In this document: positions 52,201 to 63,792 of the stretch, in pieces
How positions within the stretch are numbered: the first letter of the stretch is position 1
Layout of the letters: each line of letters begins with the position of its first letter
Assembly: GCA_037042915.1 (NCBI GenBank)
Contig: CM073202.1
Coordinates: 434,001 to 498,000 of the forward strand
Origin: Auricularia sp. M13
Lineage: Eukaryota; Basidiomycota; Agaricomycetes; Auriculariales; Auriculariaceae
Direction of reading: 5' to 3'
DNA length: 64,000 nucleotides
Position numbers and translations under genes: made by a program
The notes under the pieces: model-generated
What the model was told of the DNA's origin: nothing
The model's database searches: none
The model's input: the letters and a program-made list of their open reading frames with translations, nothing else

Positions 52201-55078
52201 CGTGTATTGCCTTCAGTGGACGAGATTATCTGTATGGACAGTGGCAAAATTGTGGAAAGAGGGACCTACACCGAGCTGCTTGCACGCAAAGGGACCTTTG
52301 CAGCGATGATAGAGGAGTTTGGAAGCAAGGGGAATGGAGATGATGCAGTGGATAGCGTAGTTAGAGGTACAAAAGAGACTGTCGAAGTCGCGGAGCCTCA
52401 GAAAGCTGGTACTTTGCAGACTAAGCGGTTCGCTGGAGATGAGCGCACGACCGGGGCAGTGGCAGGGTGCGGATACATGACCTCTTCATTGAAGGCATGA
52501 AATGCTGATCGAGCCCCTGCAGGTCCGCATACATGACCTACATTCGCGGAGCCGGTGGCCTGCATTGGGCCGTCATCCTTCTCGTTGGTCTGGTCATCGC
52601 GCAGGCTGCAACAGTGGCGAGCACCGTTATCCTCGGGTTCTGGACTCAAAGCTCAATCCCCGGCTTTTCAAATGGAGATTACATGGCCCTCTATGCGTAA
52701 GTCCGCTTGGGTTCCCGTTAAAAGTCGTTAAACATTGTGCACAGAGGCCTTGGTGTCGGGACCGCGATCCTCACCCTTACCGCCGCCAGTGGGTTTGCCC
52801 AAGCGGGATTCAAAGCGTCTCTCCACCTCTTCGGAAACGCGCTGGGAGGCGTCATGCATACCAATATTCAATGGCACGAGAAGACACCTACGGGAGCCAT
52901 TACAAACCGCCTCTCGAAGGACATCGACACTATTGACACGAGCCTTCCGCGGAACATGATGTCTCTGCTCCAGGACGTCGCCGCGATCACTGGGACAATT
53001 GCGTTGGTGTTCTACACATATGCATGGCTGGGCTTGAGTGCGTTCTATCAACCAAAAGCTCTTGAACATGGCAATCTAACCACCGCGGGGTAGTCTTTCC
53101 GCCGCTCGCAGCTAGTGAGTACTCGGGCATCTACAGTACGAGAGCTGAAGAACCGACGGCTGACGCACCCAGTCTACTGGCTCATTGCAAAGTTCTATAG
53201 GCTCGTATCACTTTACTCCTTACCGTCACTGCTGGACTCGTTGCTTACCGGGGCGACAGGCGCACGAGTGTGGAGATTCGACGCATCGACGCGGGGCTGC
53301 GGACGCGGCTCTATGCGTCTTTCACTGAAACACTGACCGGGATAACCACAATCCGCGCGCACCGTGCCCAGGGACGGTTCTTGCAAGACTGCGAGACGAA
53401 ACTCGATGTGGAAAATAGAGTGAGCTTACCGCATTCCTCGGCCTCTGCAGACTGACATTTCTTGAATAGGCCTCGCTCATCGGCCGTGCGGCTCAGGTAG
53501 ATCAGCTGTTCCAGCAGTGAATAGATACTGAGGACGGTGGTATTTAGGTTTGGCTAGCGCTTTACATGGACGTTCTTTCCAACCTCCTCGTCTTGGGTGT
53601 CGGCCTCTTCGCTGTCGGTTTCCGTGAAAGGACCAACCCGGCAAAGATGGCTGTTGTGTTGACGTATTCTTTGAACCTGGTAAGCCTTCTGTTTAGGCTA
53701 TTCGGGAAGGGAACTGAGGCGACATGTGCAGACCAGCATTATGATGTTCACTGCACTCGCCTACGCCTCCGTCGAAGCCGACATGAATGCGTACGGGATT
53801 CTGAGGGTAGTTTACAGGATGCGCTGGCTAATGTTTCACACAGAGTTGAAAGAATCGACGTCTACTCATCGCTTCCGCCGGAATCTCAGGACGACCCGCA
53901 AGTTGAAGACGCCCAGGTCGGCGAGTCCTGGCCCGCACAGGGCTCAATCGAATTCGACGGCGTGCAACTTCACTACGAAGAAAATCTCCCGCCAGCCCTC
54001 AGGGATCTATCTTTCGAGGTACGTCCAGGGGAGCGCGTCGCGGTGGTGGGCCGCACAGGCGCGGGCAAATCCTCCATCCTCGGCGCGCTCTTCCGCGTCA
54101 CCCCGGCGCTCTCCAGCGGCCGCATCCTCGTGGACGGCGTCGATATCCGTCAAGTTACTCGTCAGAGACTTCGCAAGAGTCTGGCCATCATCCCGCAAGA
54201 CACCGTCCTCATTGTGAGCACTGAGCAGCGATCACCGGATGCACGGCTGGGCCTGACGACGCATACACGCTACGCAGAACGGCTCGCTCAGGTCGAACAT
54301 CGACCCTGAAGGCCGCGTCGCCGATGTCGAGCTACACGCGGCCCTCAAGAGGGTGGGCCTCGCCGATCCCGAGGGCAAGTTCGCGCTCGATCGGCAGGTC
54401 GACCAGGACGCGTTCTCGGCGGGCGAGAAGCAGCTGCTGGCCGTCTGCAGGGCGATGGTGCGCACGGACGCCAAAGTAATGGGTATGTGGCGCACCAACC
54501 ACGGTAATCCGTCCGGGAGAGGACTGACGCCTATTGCCCCGGCCGGCCGTCGACGTCGCAGTGCTCGACGAGGCGACCTCCAGCGTCGGTGCGCTCTCCC
54601 ACCCCCCAATCTGACTTCGCGGTCTCACCCAATCTCTGTGTGCAGACGCAGCCACCGACGCCCTGTCAGTCCGCTGCCCTTACGATGCCCAGAGCCTGAT
54701 CCCCCCGTTTAGCGTGCAGCGGCTGATTCGCGAAGCCTTCAAGCACAAGACGCTCCTCTGCATCGCCCACCGCCGTGCGTCTGCACCCTGCACCCTTCCA
54801 TCAACCTTCACTCCCGGCACTAACAGAAGCACCGTCGACTTGCAGTGAGCACGATTCTCTACTACGACCGCGTCCTCGTCATGCACGCCGGCACGCGCGC
54901 GGAGTACGACTCCCCCCTCGCGCTCTACGATGCCGACGGTACGCTCCCCCACCTGCCCTCCCCCCACAGCGCGCTGAGACAGCATCTAGGCCTCTTCCGC
55001 GCGATGTGCGACAAAGCGGCAATAACGCGGGACGACATCGTCAGAGCCCGCGCCCTGTCTGAGCCCGGAGAGTCCTAG
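49295..55078 (+). CDS. ABCC-type (MRP-like) multidrug transporter
   Basis: Full ABC exporter of the TMD-NBD-TMD-NBD type, spread over about 20 exons. The start at 49295 gives [20 protein letters not shown] with [14 protein letters not shown], the usual entry of short ABCC proteins without TMD0. TMD1 follows ([65 protein letters not shown]). NBD1 has Walker [11 protein letters not shown] (51602), signature LSGGQK (51911), Walker [15 protein letters not shown] (52030) and H-loop VVTHN. TMD2 follows ([52 protein letters not shown]). NBD2 has Walker [16 protein letters not shown] (about 54045), Walker [12 protein letters not shown] (about 54557) and the CIAHR H-loop (54763). The NBD2 signature is FSAGEKQLL rather than LSxGQ. 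The stop follows LSEPGES. It probably exports conjugates or xenobiotics at the plasma or vacuolar membrane. Fungal Yor1-type proteins are the closest class. Confidence 0.9.
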
Positions 55079-55709
55079 CACCCTAGCCGGCAAACGTGGA
55101 CAGACACGACCCTGATCCTCCACCACCAGCCTGCACCTCGTTGCCACGCATCCCCATCTCGTTCTCATACCTGGCCAGCCCGTTCTTGCGTCATGCATCC
55201 TCGTGCTCGTGCCGTCACCGACATCTCAATCCCAAAAACATGCTCTCGCGCGCCGTCATGTCATCCGAATCCCAAAACCCACATGTTGCCGCAAATGAAT
55301 AATGAATCCAGAGCGCCAGGCAATCTAAGTACAGTTGGAGTGTTCGAGAACTCGGTGAGCGGGCAGCGGGGGCAGCGCAAAGAGCAAGGTCAAGTACAAA
55401 TACACGAAAAAAAGAAAACAAGAAGTAGGAGAAAAGATCTAGCGAGATAGGAGATAGGGGCAGAGAGGACAGAGAACAGCGACGGCGATGGCGATTCACA
55501 GATCACAGATCACAGATTACAGAGCAGACGAGACAGGCAGATGAGAGATGCGCGGGATGGATATCAGAACACGAAGCAGCGCGAGAGCGAGGAGCAAGAA
55601 AGGAAAGGAAAAGAAAAGAAGAAATGTGTGCGGAGCGGTATAACGTAGTATGGGATAGATGATGCGCAGAGGCAGGCAGGCAGACTTCGTAGTCAGTCAG
55701 ATCAGTGCT
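55079..55709. other. Convergent spacer rich in purines
   Basis: Between the ABC transporter and the Gln-rich gene, two converging 3' ends. From about 55370 to 55680 the + strand is strongly purine-rich (AGAGAGGACAGAG type), with a short GATCACAGATCACAGATTAC repeat near 55498. No gene is recognised. Confidence 0.5.
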
Positions 55710-58700
55710 TCACGGGCCGTACGCTGGGAACGGCAGGTGGCCGCCGCCGAATAGCTGTTGCTGTTGCTGTTGCTGTTGCGGTGGCTGCTGCTGCTGCTGA
55801 GTCTGATACATCGGCATCGGCGGCTGCTGCAACTGACCAGTTGCAGGGCTCGCCTGCTGCTGAGGCTGGGGCGGGAGCATGAACCGCTGCTGCTGCTGTC
55901 CCTGCGACGGCACGACCATCGGCGAATTAGAATAGTACGGCTGCGGCGGCTGCCCAGGTCCAGGACGCTGCTGCTGCTGCTGGGCAGGCGCAATCCGCTG
56001 CGGCTGCGCAGGCGGCCTGAACCCATTCACGCTCACACCCGCCGCTACAGGCCCAGGCGCAATTTTCGCCGGCGCACCCGGGCTCGCGGCGCTCGCGTTC
56101 GGGTTCGCAGGGAACAGCTGGATCTGCTGCGGCTGCTGGCGATTCGCTGCAGCTGCCCGTTGCTGTTGCTGTTGCGCCGCGGCCTGAACCTGCGCTTGTG
56201 TCTGTTGTTGTGGGGTCGCGCTAGAAGGCCCGGCCATGGGCATCGGCATCGGCATCGGCGGGCCCTGGCCCTGCGGATGTCCGTTGTGCGCGAACGGCAT
56301 CTGCGCGAGGCTAGCCTGCTGCTGCTGTCCGGCGGGCACAGGCACTTGCACCTGTCGCTGCGCAGGCGTAGTCTGGTATGGCGGCGGCGCGGGGCCGGGT
56401 CCTAGCAAAGCATCAGTTTCCCATCCAGCCAAACACCAAACGGAAGGAAATGAAAGAGAGAAACCATACGGAAGGAAAGGAATAGAGAGAAAGACTCACC
56501 GCGCTGCTGCTGCTGCTGCATCCCCGCACCCGGAAGCGGCGCAATAGCGGGTGCGAGCGCCGGCGGCTGTTCCGGCGCGACAGCGGACGGCGCGGCTGCA
56601 TTCGTCGTCGTCTGCGTTTGGTAGTAGAATGGGAACTGCGACGGCGGTCGCTGGTGCTGGTGCGTTTGCGGCACCTGTGGAGGGCCCATAGGCTGCATGT
56701 GCGCGGGCATAGTTCGCGGCGGCTGTTGAGGCATCTGAACAGGATGCTGTTGCGGTTGGGGAGGAGGAGGGGGCTGCTGCTGCTGCTGTTGTTGTTGTTG
56801 AAGATGCTGCTGGTGCTGCTGGTGCTGAAGCTGCTGCTGGTGCTGCTGTTGTTGAAGCTGCTGCTGTTGCTGCTGAGCCTGCTGCTGTTGCTGAGCCTGT
56901 TGCTGAGCCTGCTGCTGAGCCTGTTGCTGTTGCTGCTGCTGCTGCTGCGACGGCGACGGCTGCGTCTGAGACGGCTGCCGATAATGCATTCCGCCGGGTT
57001 GGAAGCCCTGCGCCTGCATACCCTGCGCCTGCCCGTGCGGCATACCCTGCGCCTGTGCATGCTGCATGCCCTGCGCGTGCATACCACCCTGAGGGTGTTG
57101 CTGCTGCTGCTGCTGCGATGGCGACGGCGCCGTGGCAGGCGACTGTGCCTGGGGCGGGTACGGCGTGGGCCGCGGCGCCTGCTGCTGCTGCTGCTGAGGC
57201 GGCCACTGCGGCTGGCCGGGATCCAGAACCGCCAACTGGAACTGGAACTGCTGCTGCTCCATAGTCTGCTGATGGTCGACGCCGCGCTGCATCATGCGCT
57301 GCTTCTGCAGCGCGTCCATCGCCTGCTGCGGCGACCCTCCGTTCCGCGCGCCGGCTTTGAGCTGCTGCAGCCGCGGCGACGGCGCGACGGGGACGGGCAC
57401 GACGGCCGCGTTGGGGATGTGCGGCGACGGGTTCACCACGCCCACGCGCTGGCCGCCGGTGCCGGTGCCGGGCCGCGGCGTCGCGGGCGACCCGCTCGTG
57501 CTCGTCGTGCTCGTCGTGCTCACGTGCGGCGACGTCAGGCCGAACTGCGGCGACGCGCCGTTCGAGCTCGGGTTCGGCGACGTCGAGTGCGCCGGCGGAG
57601 GGAGCGGCAGCGTCCCGTTGCCCGGCGTCCGCTGCTGCGCGGGCGACGGGTGCGGGTGTAATGCCGGCGTAGGAGCGCGTTGTTGCTGCTGCTGCAGTTC
57701 CTGCGGTTCGTGTTTGGGCAGGATGCCCGCGGCCATATCGGGGAAAGCGTTGGCCGGCTGTTGATGCATCTGCGGCGGTTGGCTCTGGCTGCAAGGCTGC
57801 GCCACCGCGTGTGTTGGGGAGCCAGTGGGCGCTGCGGGCGCGGGCGGCGCGTCGAGCATCTGCGCCGAGGCGAGCGCATGGCCGGCCTGTTCCGGCGTGA
57901 AAGAGAGACCGGCGGCCGTCATCGCCAGCAGGCTGTCGCAGAAGGTCTTCGCGCGGTCTAACAGGACGAGCGGCGACTCCATGCCGCTCGCGGTCATCGC
58001 TTGCTCCACGAAGTGCGGCGGCGCCTCGTGCTGAGTATCCCGCATCCCGACGCCGAGGCAAGGCAAGGCGAGACGAGAAGGCAGCCGGGCAACACGGGCA
58101 TTCCGGGATAAAAAGAAGAATAAAAAAAAGCAGGAGGCGGATTAGAACCCGCGAAGCGAACAATGCGAGGATAGAGCGGCGTGACGTACGATGAGTGACT
58201 CGGACGCCGCGTAAAAGTCGTTGACGAGGTCACAGACGGTGGCGAAGAAGCCCTCGTAGGTCTGGATCTTGTTCTTGTCGACGGCGGGCAGGGGCTCTAG
58301 GGGTCCGAGCGGCGGCATTGGCAACGCGCTAAAGTCGGCGGCGCCAAACATGGACATCCAGAAGTCGTTGGGATCGCCCAGGTCGGCGAGCGGCGGCGGC
58401 TGGGCGGGCGCGGGCTGGGGCTGTTGCTGCTGGCTGTGCTGCGGAGATGGCAGCTGCTGAGATGCGGCCGGCGGCTGGGCAGGCGCGGGCGCGGGCGGTT
58501 CGAGCGTCTGGGGCGCGGCTGCGGCGGTGTTACCGGCCGGCGCTGCGGCCGCCGCGGGCGTTGGCGCCGCCGCGGGTGCAACGACGGGCGACTGCGTGCT
58601 GGACGAGGCCTCCGAGTCCAGCCGCGGCTTCTTGTTCTTGGACGAGCCCTTGGGCCTGCCAGGCTTGCGCTTGAGCGACTCTGCCTGCGGCTTGCTGCTG

Positions 58701-58928
58701 CTGCTGCTGGTGCGATTGGGACGGTCGGTCAGCAGCTTACGGATAATCCAGCAATGCTACGCACGACGACCCGGGCGGTGCGCGGGCCTTTGAGCCGCTG
58801 GGCTGCTGGGCGGGCGCATACGGCTGCTCCTGAGGCTGCTGCTGCTGCTGGTGCGGATAGCTGTAGATGAAGGCCGGCGTGGTGCCTGGGGCGGACCAGG
58901 ACGAGTAGGACTGAGTGGAGGAGGCCAC
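55710..58928 (-). CDS. Gln-rich AT-hook protein, putative transcription regulator
   Basis: The start at 58928 gives MASSTQSYSSWSAPGTTPAF. A later exon holds LKRKPGRPKGSSKNKKPRL, a canonical AT-hook (KRKPGRPKG) that binds the minor groove of A/T DNA and doubles as a nuclear signal. Then come FWMSMFGAADFSAL and a predicted helical region (IQTYEGFFATVCDLVNDFYA; FVEQAMTASGMESPLVLLDR; AKTFCDSLLAMTAAGLSFTP) that seems the only folded part. About 700 residues of Gln/Pro-rich low complexity follow, with Q runs up to about eight interrupted by A, H, L and P, and a MQ/AQGM repeat. The last exon (56402-55710) ends LFGGGHLPFPAYGP. Gln-rich AT-hook composition fits a coactivator or chromatin factor, but no named family is assigned. 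CAG and CAA codons are mixed in the Q runs. Confidence 0.8.
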
Positions 58929-61062
58929 TGTAGATAGAGAGTAGAAAGTAAGGTTTTAAAGTAACAAAGTCTAAGTAAGAAAGTAAGAGCTCACTGCTGG
59001 CCGGGCGACGGCGGGCAGGCGAAGGTGGGAGTAGGAGGAAGAGAGCGCTCGGATCCGGACGTTTGCCGATCTGGGGCGGCGCAGGCTACGTGCGGGCGCC
59101 ACGTGTTGAGCGAAACTCTTGCTCCCGCTCCGACTCTCACTCTCCACGCACTCTGCACGCTGAGTACTGAGTACTGAGTGTGGGAAGACAGAGGTCAAGG
59201 GCACGCAGTCGGAGATGCAAATCACACCATGGCCAAATGTAACAAGCTTCTACACTCCCGACAGATGCAACGAGTCCCATGCCCCCCGCCACTTATCTCC
59301 GCTGCCCACGTCAGAAAAACACGCCACCTGCACCCGCCTTGCGCGCCCGCCCATTGTGCTTGCGTCTCTCTCAGTCTAAGTATCTGTATCTGTTGGCAAT
59401 TCGTACTCTCTGACCGGCAACACCGGCTTCTCCTCCCTCCAGCTCCGCTCTTCCCGTCTTCCCAAAATGCTGACTCAGAGTCAGACGACTTGATGCCTAT
59501 CGAATCATTGCGCAGCGCCCTGAGATGCCAGGATTCTCCCCGACCGCCCGCTGTTACTGTACTGCACCCGGCTGCTCAATATCCCACTCTGATTCCACGC
59601 ACGGAGCTCCCGTCTCCCGCACGCCCACGCTGGCCGTCGAGCATGCACGCGACGCTATCGGGCCACGGCCCAGGGGCATCAACAGTGCAAATGTCTAAAT
59701 CAAACACTCGATCGCGGGACCAAATCCGCCCACCGCGGTAAGGTATTCTCCTCCAGTTTCCACTGCTATCGACGACTATTCACACCTTCACTGTGGATCC
59801 CAGCGCACAGAGACCCGATGCAAACCCGCCAGCCGTGGGAGATGCGCCCACCGTTGTGAGGGCGTGCCTGCGAATCTGTTCATCTGACAACGCGCTCTCC
59901 TCGCCGCCCGCCGCAGCCACGATACCGATCTCTGAATCGTACGCACCGTAGTGGCCGGTCGCCTCATCGATGAGCAAACCGCCGTGGTTATTGCTACTCT
60001 AATTGCACTGTGCACTGTTTGCACGCGCAACGCATCCGGACAAGCGTGCTGTCAATCGCGAGCAGCAGTGCAAGTCCTGATTGGCCCCGACTTCGACGTT
60101 CCTCCAGGCAGGCCAGCGCTCGATATCTGGTGCAACGTCGGACTGTCTAGTCTGCCTGATATGCGACGGGGGAAGAACTTGTGCGGTGCTCAAGTTCCTC
60201 GCAGAGCTTCTAGTCCCCGCCAAGACGCAGCATACCGCCAGTGCACAATCTCCGGATGCTGCACCGAGAATGAGATGGGCACCGACAGCTGCCATAGCAT
60301 GCTTATTGTGCGATTCTGAAACAATGGGACAGGCCAGGATCACACGCGGACAATCCTAGCATTGACAGGTGCCCGGGGGAGAGTTAGACCTGGATCACGC
60401 GACCCGGATCCACAGTGCAGGTCGACGTCGCAGCAGGCCAGACACAATAGCGGACCACGAGCAGAGTGAGTCAAGAATCGCCGTGGACATCGATCGAGAA
60501 CAAAAATCCGGATTGAGCAGGGCTTCAAGTTGAGCAGCATTCGATCCGACCTCCGGTGTTGGACAACAACAAACACGAACAGGTGGTAACATTACGGGCA
60601 GATAAAGTATCCCGATGTGGCGAAACAGGCGTTCAGCCGGACACGGCTACAGCGCACGGCGAGTTAGCGTCGGACGGCGGCGTCGAGCGCGAACGGGATG
60701 GGAACGCACCGGCGCGATTGGAGGCCGACTTGGCTTTCTTCCCTCCGCTGCAGACACGTTACATAGGTCAACAGGCACGCCGAAGCGCAGAGAATAAGAA
60801 TGAACCGTACCCCGTCAGCTCGGTTCGACCTTTCCGTTCGGCGCCCCCGTCCGCATCTCCAAACTCCATCTCGAACATGCGAAGCACGCTCTGGACAGCA
60901 GCGTGGATATCTGCCTTCGCTTTGCTAGAGAGTCTGCAGGCGTAAAAGGTTGATAAACACGTCGCGGGAAGGGTAACGGCGGTGACATACAAATGGGGCG
61001 GTTTCACTTTTCCTTGAAGGCTGCAGAAACATTGAATCATCAGATGGGCTCCTGCAGCAGAC
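58929..61062. other. Long region without a secure gene
   Basis: Upstream of the Gln-rich gene and downstream of the mitochondrial-type gene. Between 59500 and 59690 one + frame has a short Cys-containing segment (RCYCTAPGCSISHSDSTHG) faintly like the leader of CACTA-type transposon proteins. A minus frame at 60768-61040 has a helical-looking stretch (KAKADIHAAVQSVLRMFEME). Neither extends into a supportable gene. Confidence 0.35.
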
Positions 61063-62506
61063 TCAGAATGGCGCGACGTACGCCTGAGGATTGATTGTCG
61101 CCGCGTCGGCCTCGACGATCGCGCGAAACTCGTCCAAGATGCTCTCGCGCGTGTTCTTGTCCAATCCTCTGCTCTCGGGCCTGCGGCAGATCAAATGAGC
61201 AAGCAGGCACACCCAAGCATAAAGAGAGGACTGAAGGAGCGTACTTCTTCAGCTTAAACTGGGCCGTGCGCGCATCGATACCAGCCGCGGCGATCGCTTT
61301 GAGCGCGCGCGTGACGGCGTCGCGGTACGCGCTCCTGTTGCGGTCCGGATCCCTGCTCGTGGCGTCCGGGTCTCTCCCCTTCAACGCGCCCTCGACGGCA
61401 ACAACAGTGCGCAGCGCCCACACCGCCTCGTCCTCATCGCGCGTAGCACGCACGCGCGCCGCGAGCGTCTCGACGTACGCCGCGCCCAGCGGCCCGGCAA
61501 ACCGCGGCGAGAGGCCGCTCCACTGCACGCACGCCAGGAAGTCCGCGCGCTCCATCACGGGCGCGTCGGCGAACGCGAAGCGCACGACGCGCGCGAGCAG
61601 GTCGGCCGCGGTGCCCGGCGCGTCCTTCGCGAGCTTGAAGACGTGCGCCGCCGCGGCCCAGTGCGACGCGCTCGTGTACAGCTTGCGCAGCGGCCGCCAC
61701 AGCCCCGGGTGCGGCCGGTCGAGCACGAGCCGCCCGTCGCCCACGCGGTCCATCAGCGCGCGCAGGTGCGCCGCGCGGTCTGGCATCGCCGGCTGCGCGG
61801 CGAGCGCCTCCACCAGCGGGAGACAGTCCCAGCTGACGTCCGGGCCGTCCGGGTGCCGTTCCTGCTGCTCGAGAATGTTGAGCACCAGCATTAACGATGT
61901 TGGGGGCACGAGCTGGCCGGACGGCACGGTCAGAAGCGCGTCGATGATCGACCGCGCGGTGAAGTGGTCGACGGGGACGCCTGACTGCCAGGAGTGTATG
62001 TATTGTCGGACCATGCTTAGATTCCTCGCTTCCAGCTGGGAACCGAAAAGTTTCTTCGATTTATGCCGTGCCTTTCGCGGGCCAGGAGGCGGCGCCGTTT
62101 CACTGGCAGTGCCCTGCTCGGGCGGCTGGGACTTCTTGGGTGCAGCGGTTGCTCGAGACGACGCTCGTCGAGATTGTTGCACCAGATGGGAGCACGTACC
62201 CGGTCGTATGCAGGGCGAGGCGTAGAGCAGACGCGGAGCATTGGCTGGCTCAGTGCGAGACCAGCGAGCCGCGCAGACGACGGGCGTGTTGATGAGTCTG
62301 AAGCCAACGAGCCTTTTGGAGACCGGAGTTCCTATGCCTGGCATAGACGCTACCACTGCCGCTTCAGTGGTGGGACATGCGGGCTGCAGCGCCGTCGCAG
62401 ATGTCGCTCGTGCAGCATTTTTGCGCAAGGAGACTGACGCCCGCGGTACGTGTCGCGCAGAGACGGATGTCGTAGCTAGTCGCACACCGCTTGCACCATG
62501 GAGCAT
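61063..62506 (-). CDS. Hypothetical protein with mitochondrial-type presequence
   Basis: Two exons. The long first exon starts at 62506 with an Arg/Ser/Ala-rich, acid-poor N-terminus (MLHGASGVRLATTSVSARHV) typical of mitochondrial targeting. A GTACGC donor near 61244 and a CCGCAG acceptor near 61190 lead in frame to PESRGLDKNTRESILDEFRA and the stop at 61063. The body (about residues 160-440) is all-helical and Leu/Ala-rich in irregular 30-40 residue periods (FTARSIIDALLTVPSGQLVP; WDCLPLVEALAAQPAM; ADLLARVVRFAFADAPVMER). This recalls PPR-like or other helical-repeat organelle RNA factors, but I cannot name a family. Exon GC content is very high. Confidence 0.7.
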
Positions 62507-62779
62507 TCGGCACCAGGGCGCAACGATGGCAAGGCCAGAACGGGACGCGAGAGCAAAGAGGTGAGAACCGTTTTCGGTGGACGCCGATAGGCGCCGACCA
62601 CTTGGCTCGGGCTTGAAGATATTGACATTTCAACTCCCTCCAGACGGCCTGAAGTCTCAGACACGTGCGATGCAAAGAGAATTATGATTGTGGTAAAGAG
62701 CGTGTGAATAATATACGAGACAGATTATTCCTCCAAATAAGAGTTAAATATAAGTATGCCAGCCAGCCCGTATAGTGGT

Positions 62780-63727
62780 TCACTCAGCCTTAACCGGCAG
62801 GCGAAGCATAGTAAACGCAGGAGCACCGATAGCCTCCTCTTTGGTCTTCGCAGGAAGACCATCAGGACCGACCTTCCCGGCTCCCATGGTTATTTCGCCC
62901 GTGATCTACGCGCGAATGGGTCTTCAACTGCGAAGAAAGTCTGTGACGAGAGGACTCACCTTGAATCCGTAGCGCAGGTACACGTCTCTAGACTTTGGCG
63001 TGCTCGCTTCGAGAACCATCGGCGCATCCGGAGCAAAGGCGAAATGTTCTCGCATCAACTTTCCACAGAAACCTGTGGCAAACCACAATGAGCACTTGCT
63101 GAAACAAAGCAAAGACGAGGGCGCACCCTTTCCCTCGAAGTCTGGGTCAACGCAGATCATCTGTAAATGCCAGCAGTCGTGCAGGTCGATGCCCTTGGCC
63201 TTGCACTCGCGTTTCTGTATCGCGTCGACAGGATTCTGGTATTCGAAGACGGCTCGCTGCAATGGAATTCAGAGTCGTTCGTGACAACGGAAAACGGAAA
63301 ACGCGCAACATACCTTGAAGCCCTTGTATCCCATACCATTCAGAAACCGGTCCCCAAAGATCACACGATGCTGTTTCGCTTTAATGAGGCTAGGGAGCGA
63401 CGTCAAACTGGCACCAGGCGCCATCCAATACGCCAGCCCGACAATGCGTTCCTTGGTGGCAGACTGCTCGTCGGGAACAGTAGCAACGACGAGCCGGCCC
63501 TTAGTCGCCAGAGTTCCACGCGCGAAGCCGTCCAGGAAGTAGTAAAACATCCTGTGCTGGCGGTCCAGCGTGCTGAGCGACGGCGGCAGGTCGAGCGGCG
63601 GGCGCTCGGGATACTTCGGATAGTCGGACATGTACACCATTATGGGGTCGTGCGCGAACGCGCGCATGGCCACGATGGCCATGGCGTGCAGCTCCTCGGG
63701 CTTTGCGAGGCGTAGAGTGGAGGCCAT
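62780..63727 (-). CDS. GNAT-family N-acetyltransferase
   Basis: The first ATG is at 63727 (MASTLRLAKPEELHAMAI). Exons follow: FAHDPIMVYMSDYPKYPERP; DRQHRMFYYFLDGFARGTLA; RIVGLAYWMAPGASLTSLPS; then RECKAKGIDLHDCWHLQMIC with VDPDFEGKG, the motif A region where acetyl-CoA pyrophosphate binds; then LMREHFAFAPDAPMVLEAST with KSRDVYLRYGFK, the motif B region. A last short exon (ITMGAGKVGPDGLPAKTKEE, PAFTMLRLPVKAE) ends at 62780. Strand order and the V-D-P-x-x-x-G-x-G pattern fit small-molecule GNATs common in fungi. The acceptor substrate is unknown. About four introns. A TATAAATA box lies just upstream. Confidence 0.85.
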
Positions 63728-63784
63728 GGTCACGGTGAGCCGAGTCTAATAGGGCGCGGGTGCCTGCCGGTACTGTCCTGCGCA

Positions 63785-63792
63785 TATTTATA
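63785..63792 (-). promoter_or_regulatory. TATA box of the GNAT gene
   Basis: TATAAATA on the minus strand, about 58 bp upstream of the start codon at 63727. Confidence 0.55.

Noticed and set aside
56618-57661. 347-codon plus-strand frame rich in Leu
   Set aside because: Poly-Leu arises from CAG repeats of the Gln-rich gene read on the opposite strand.
59501-59690. Possible leader of a CACTA-type transposon protein
   Set aside because: Only a short Cys-containing segment is similar, no transposase core or terminal repeats follow, and the resemblance is from memory.
61095-62225. 376-codon plus-strand frame
   Set aside because: Opposite the mitochondrial-type gene, Ser/Arg-rich and without features; the minus-strand frame has a presequence and a clean splice to a conserved-looking last exon.
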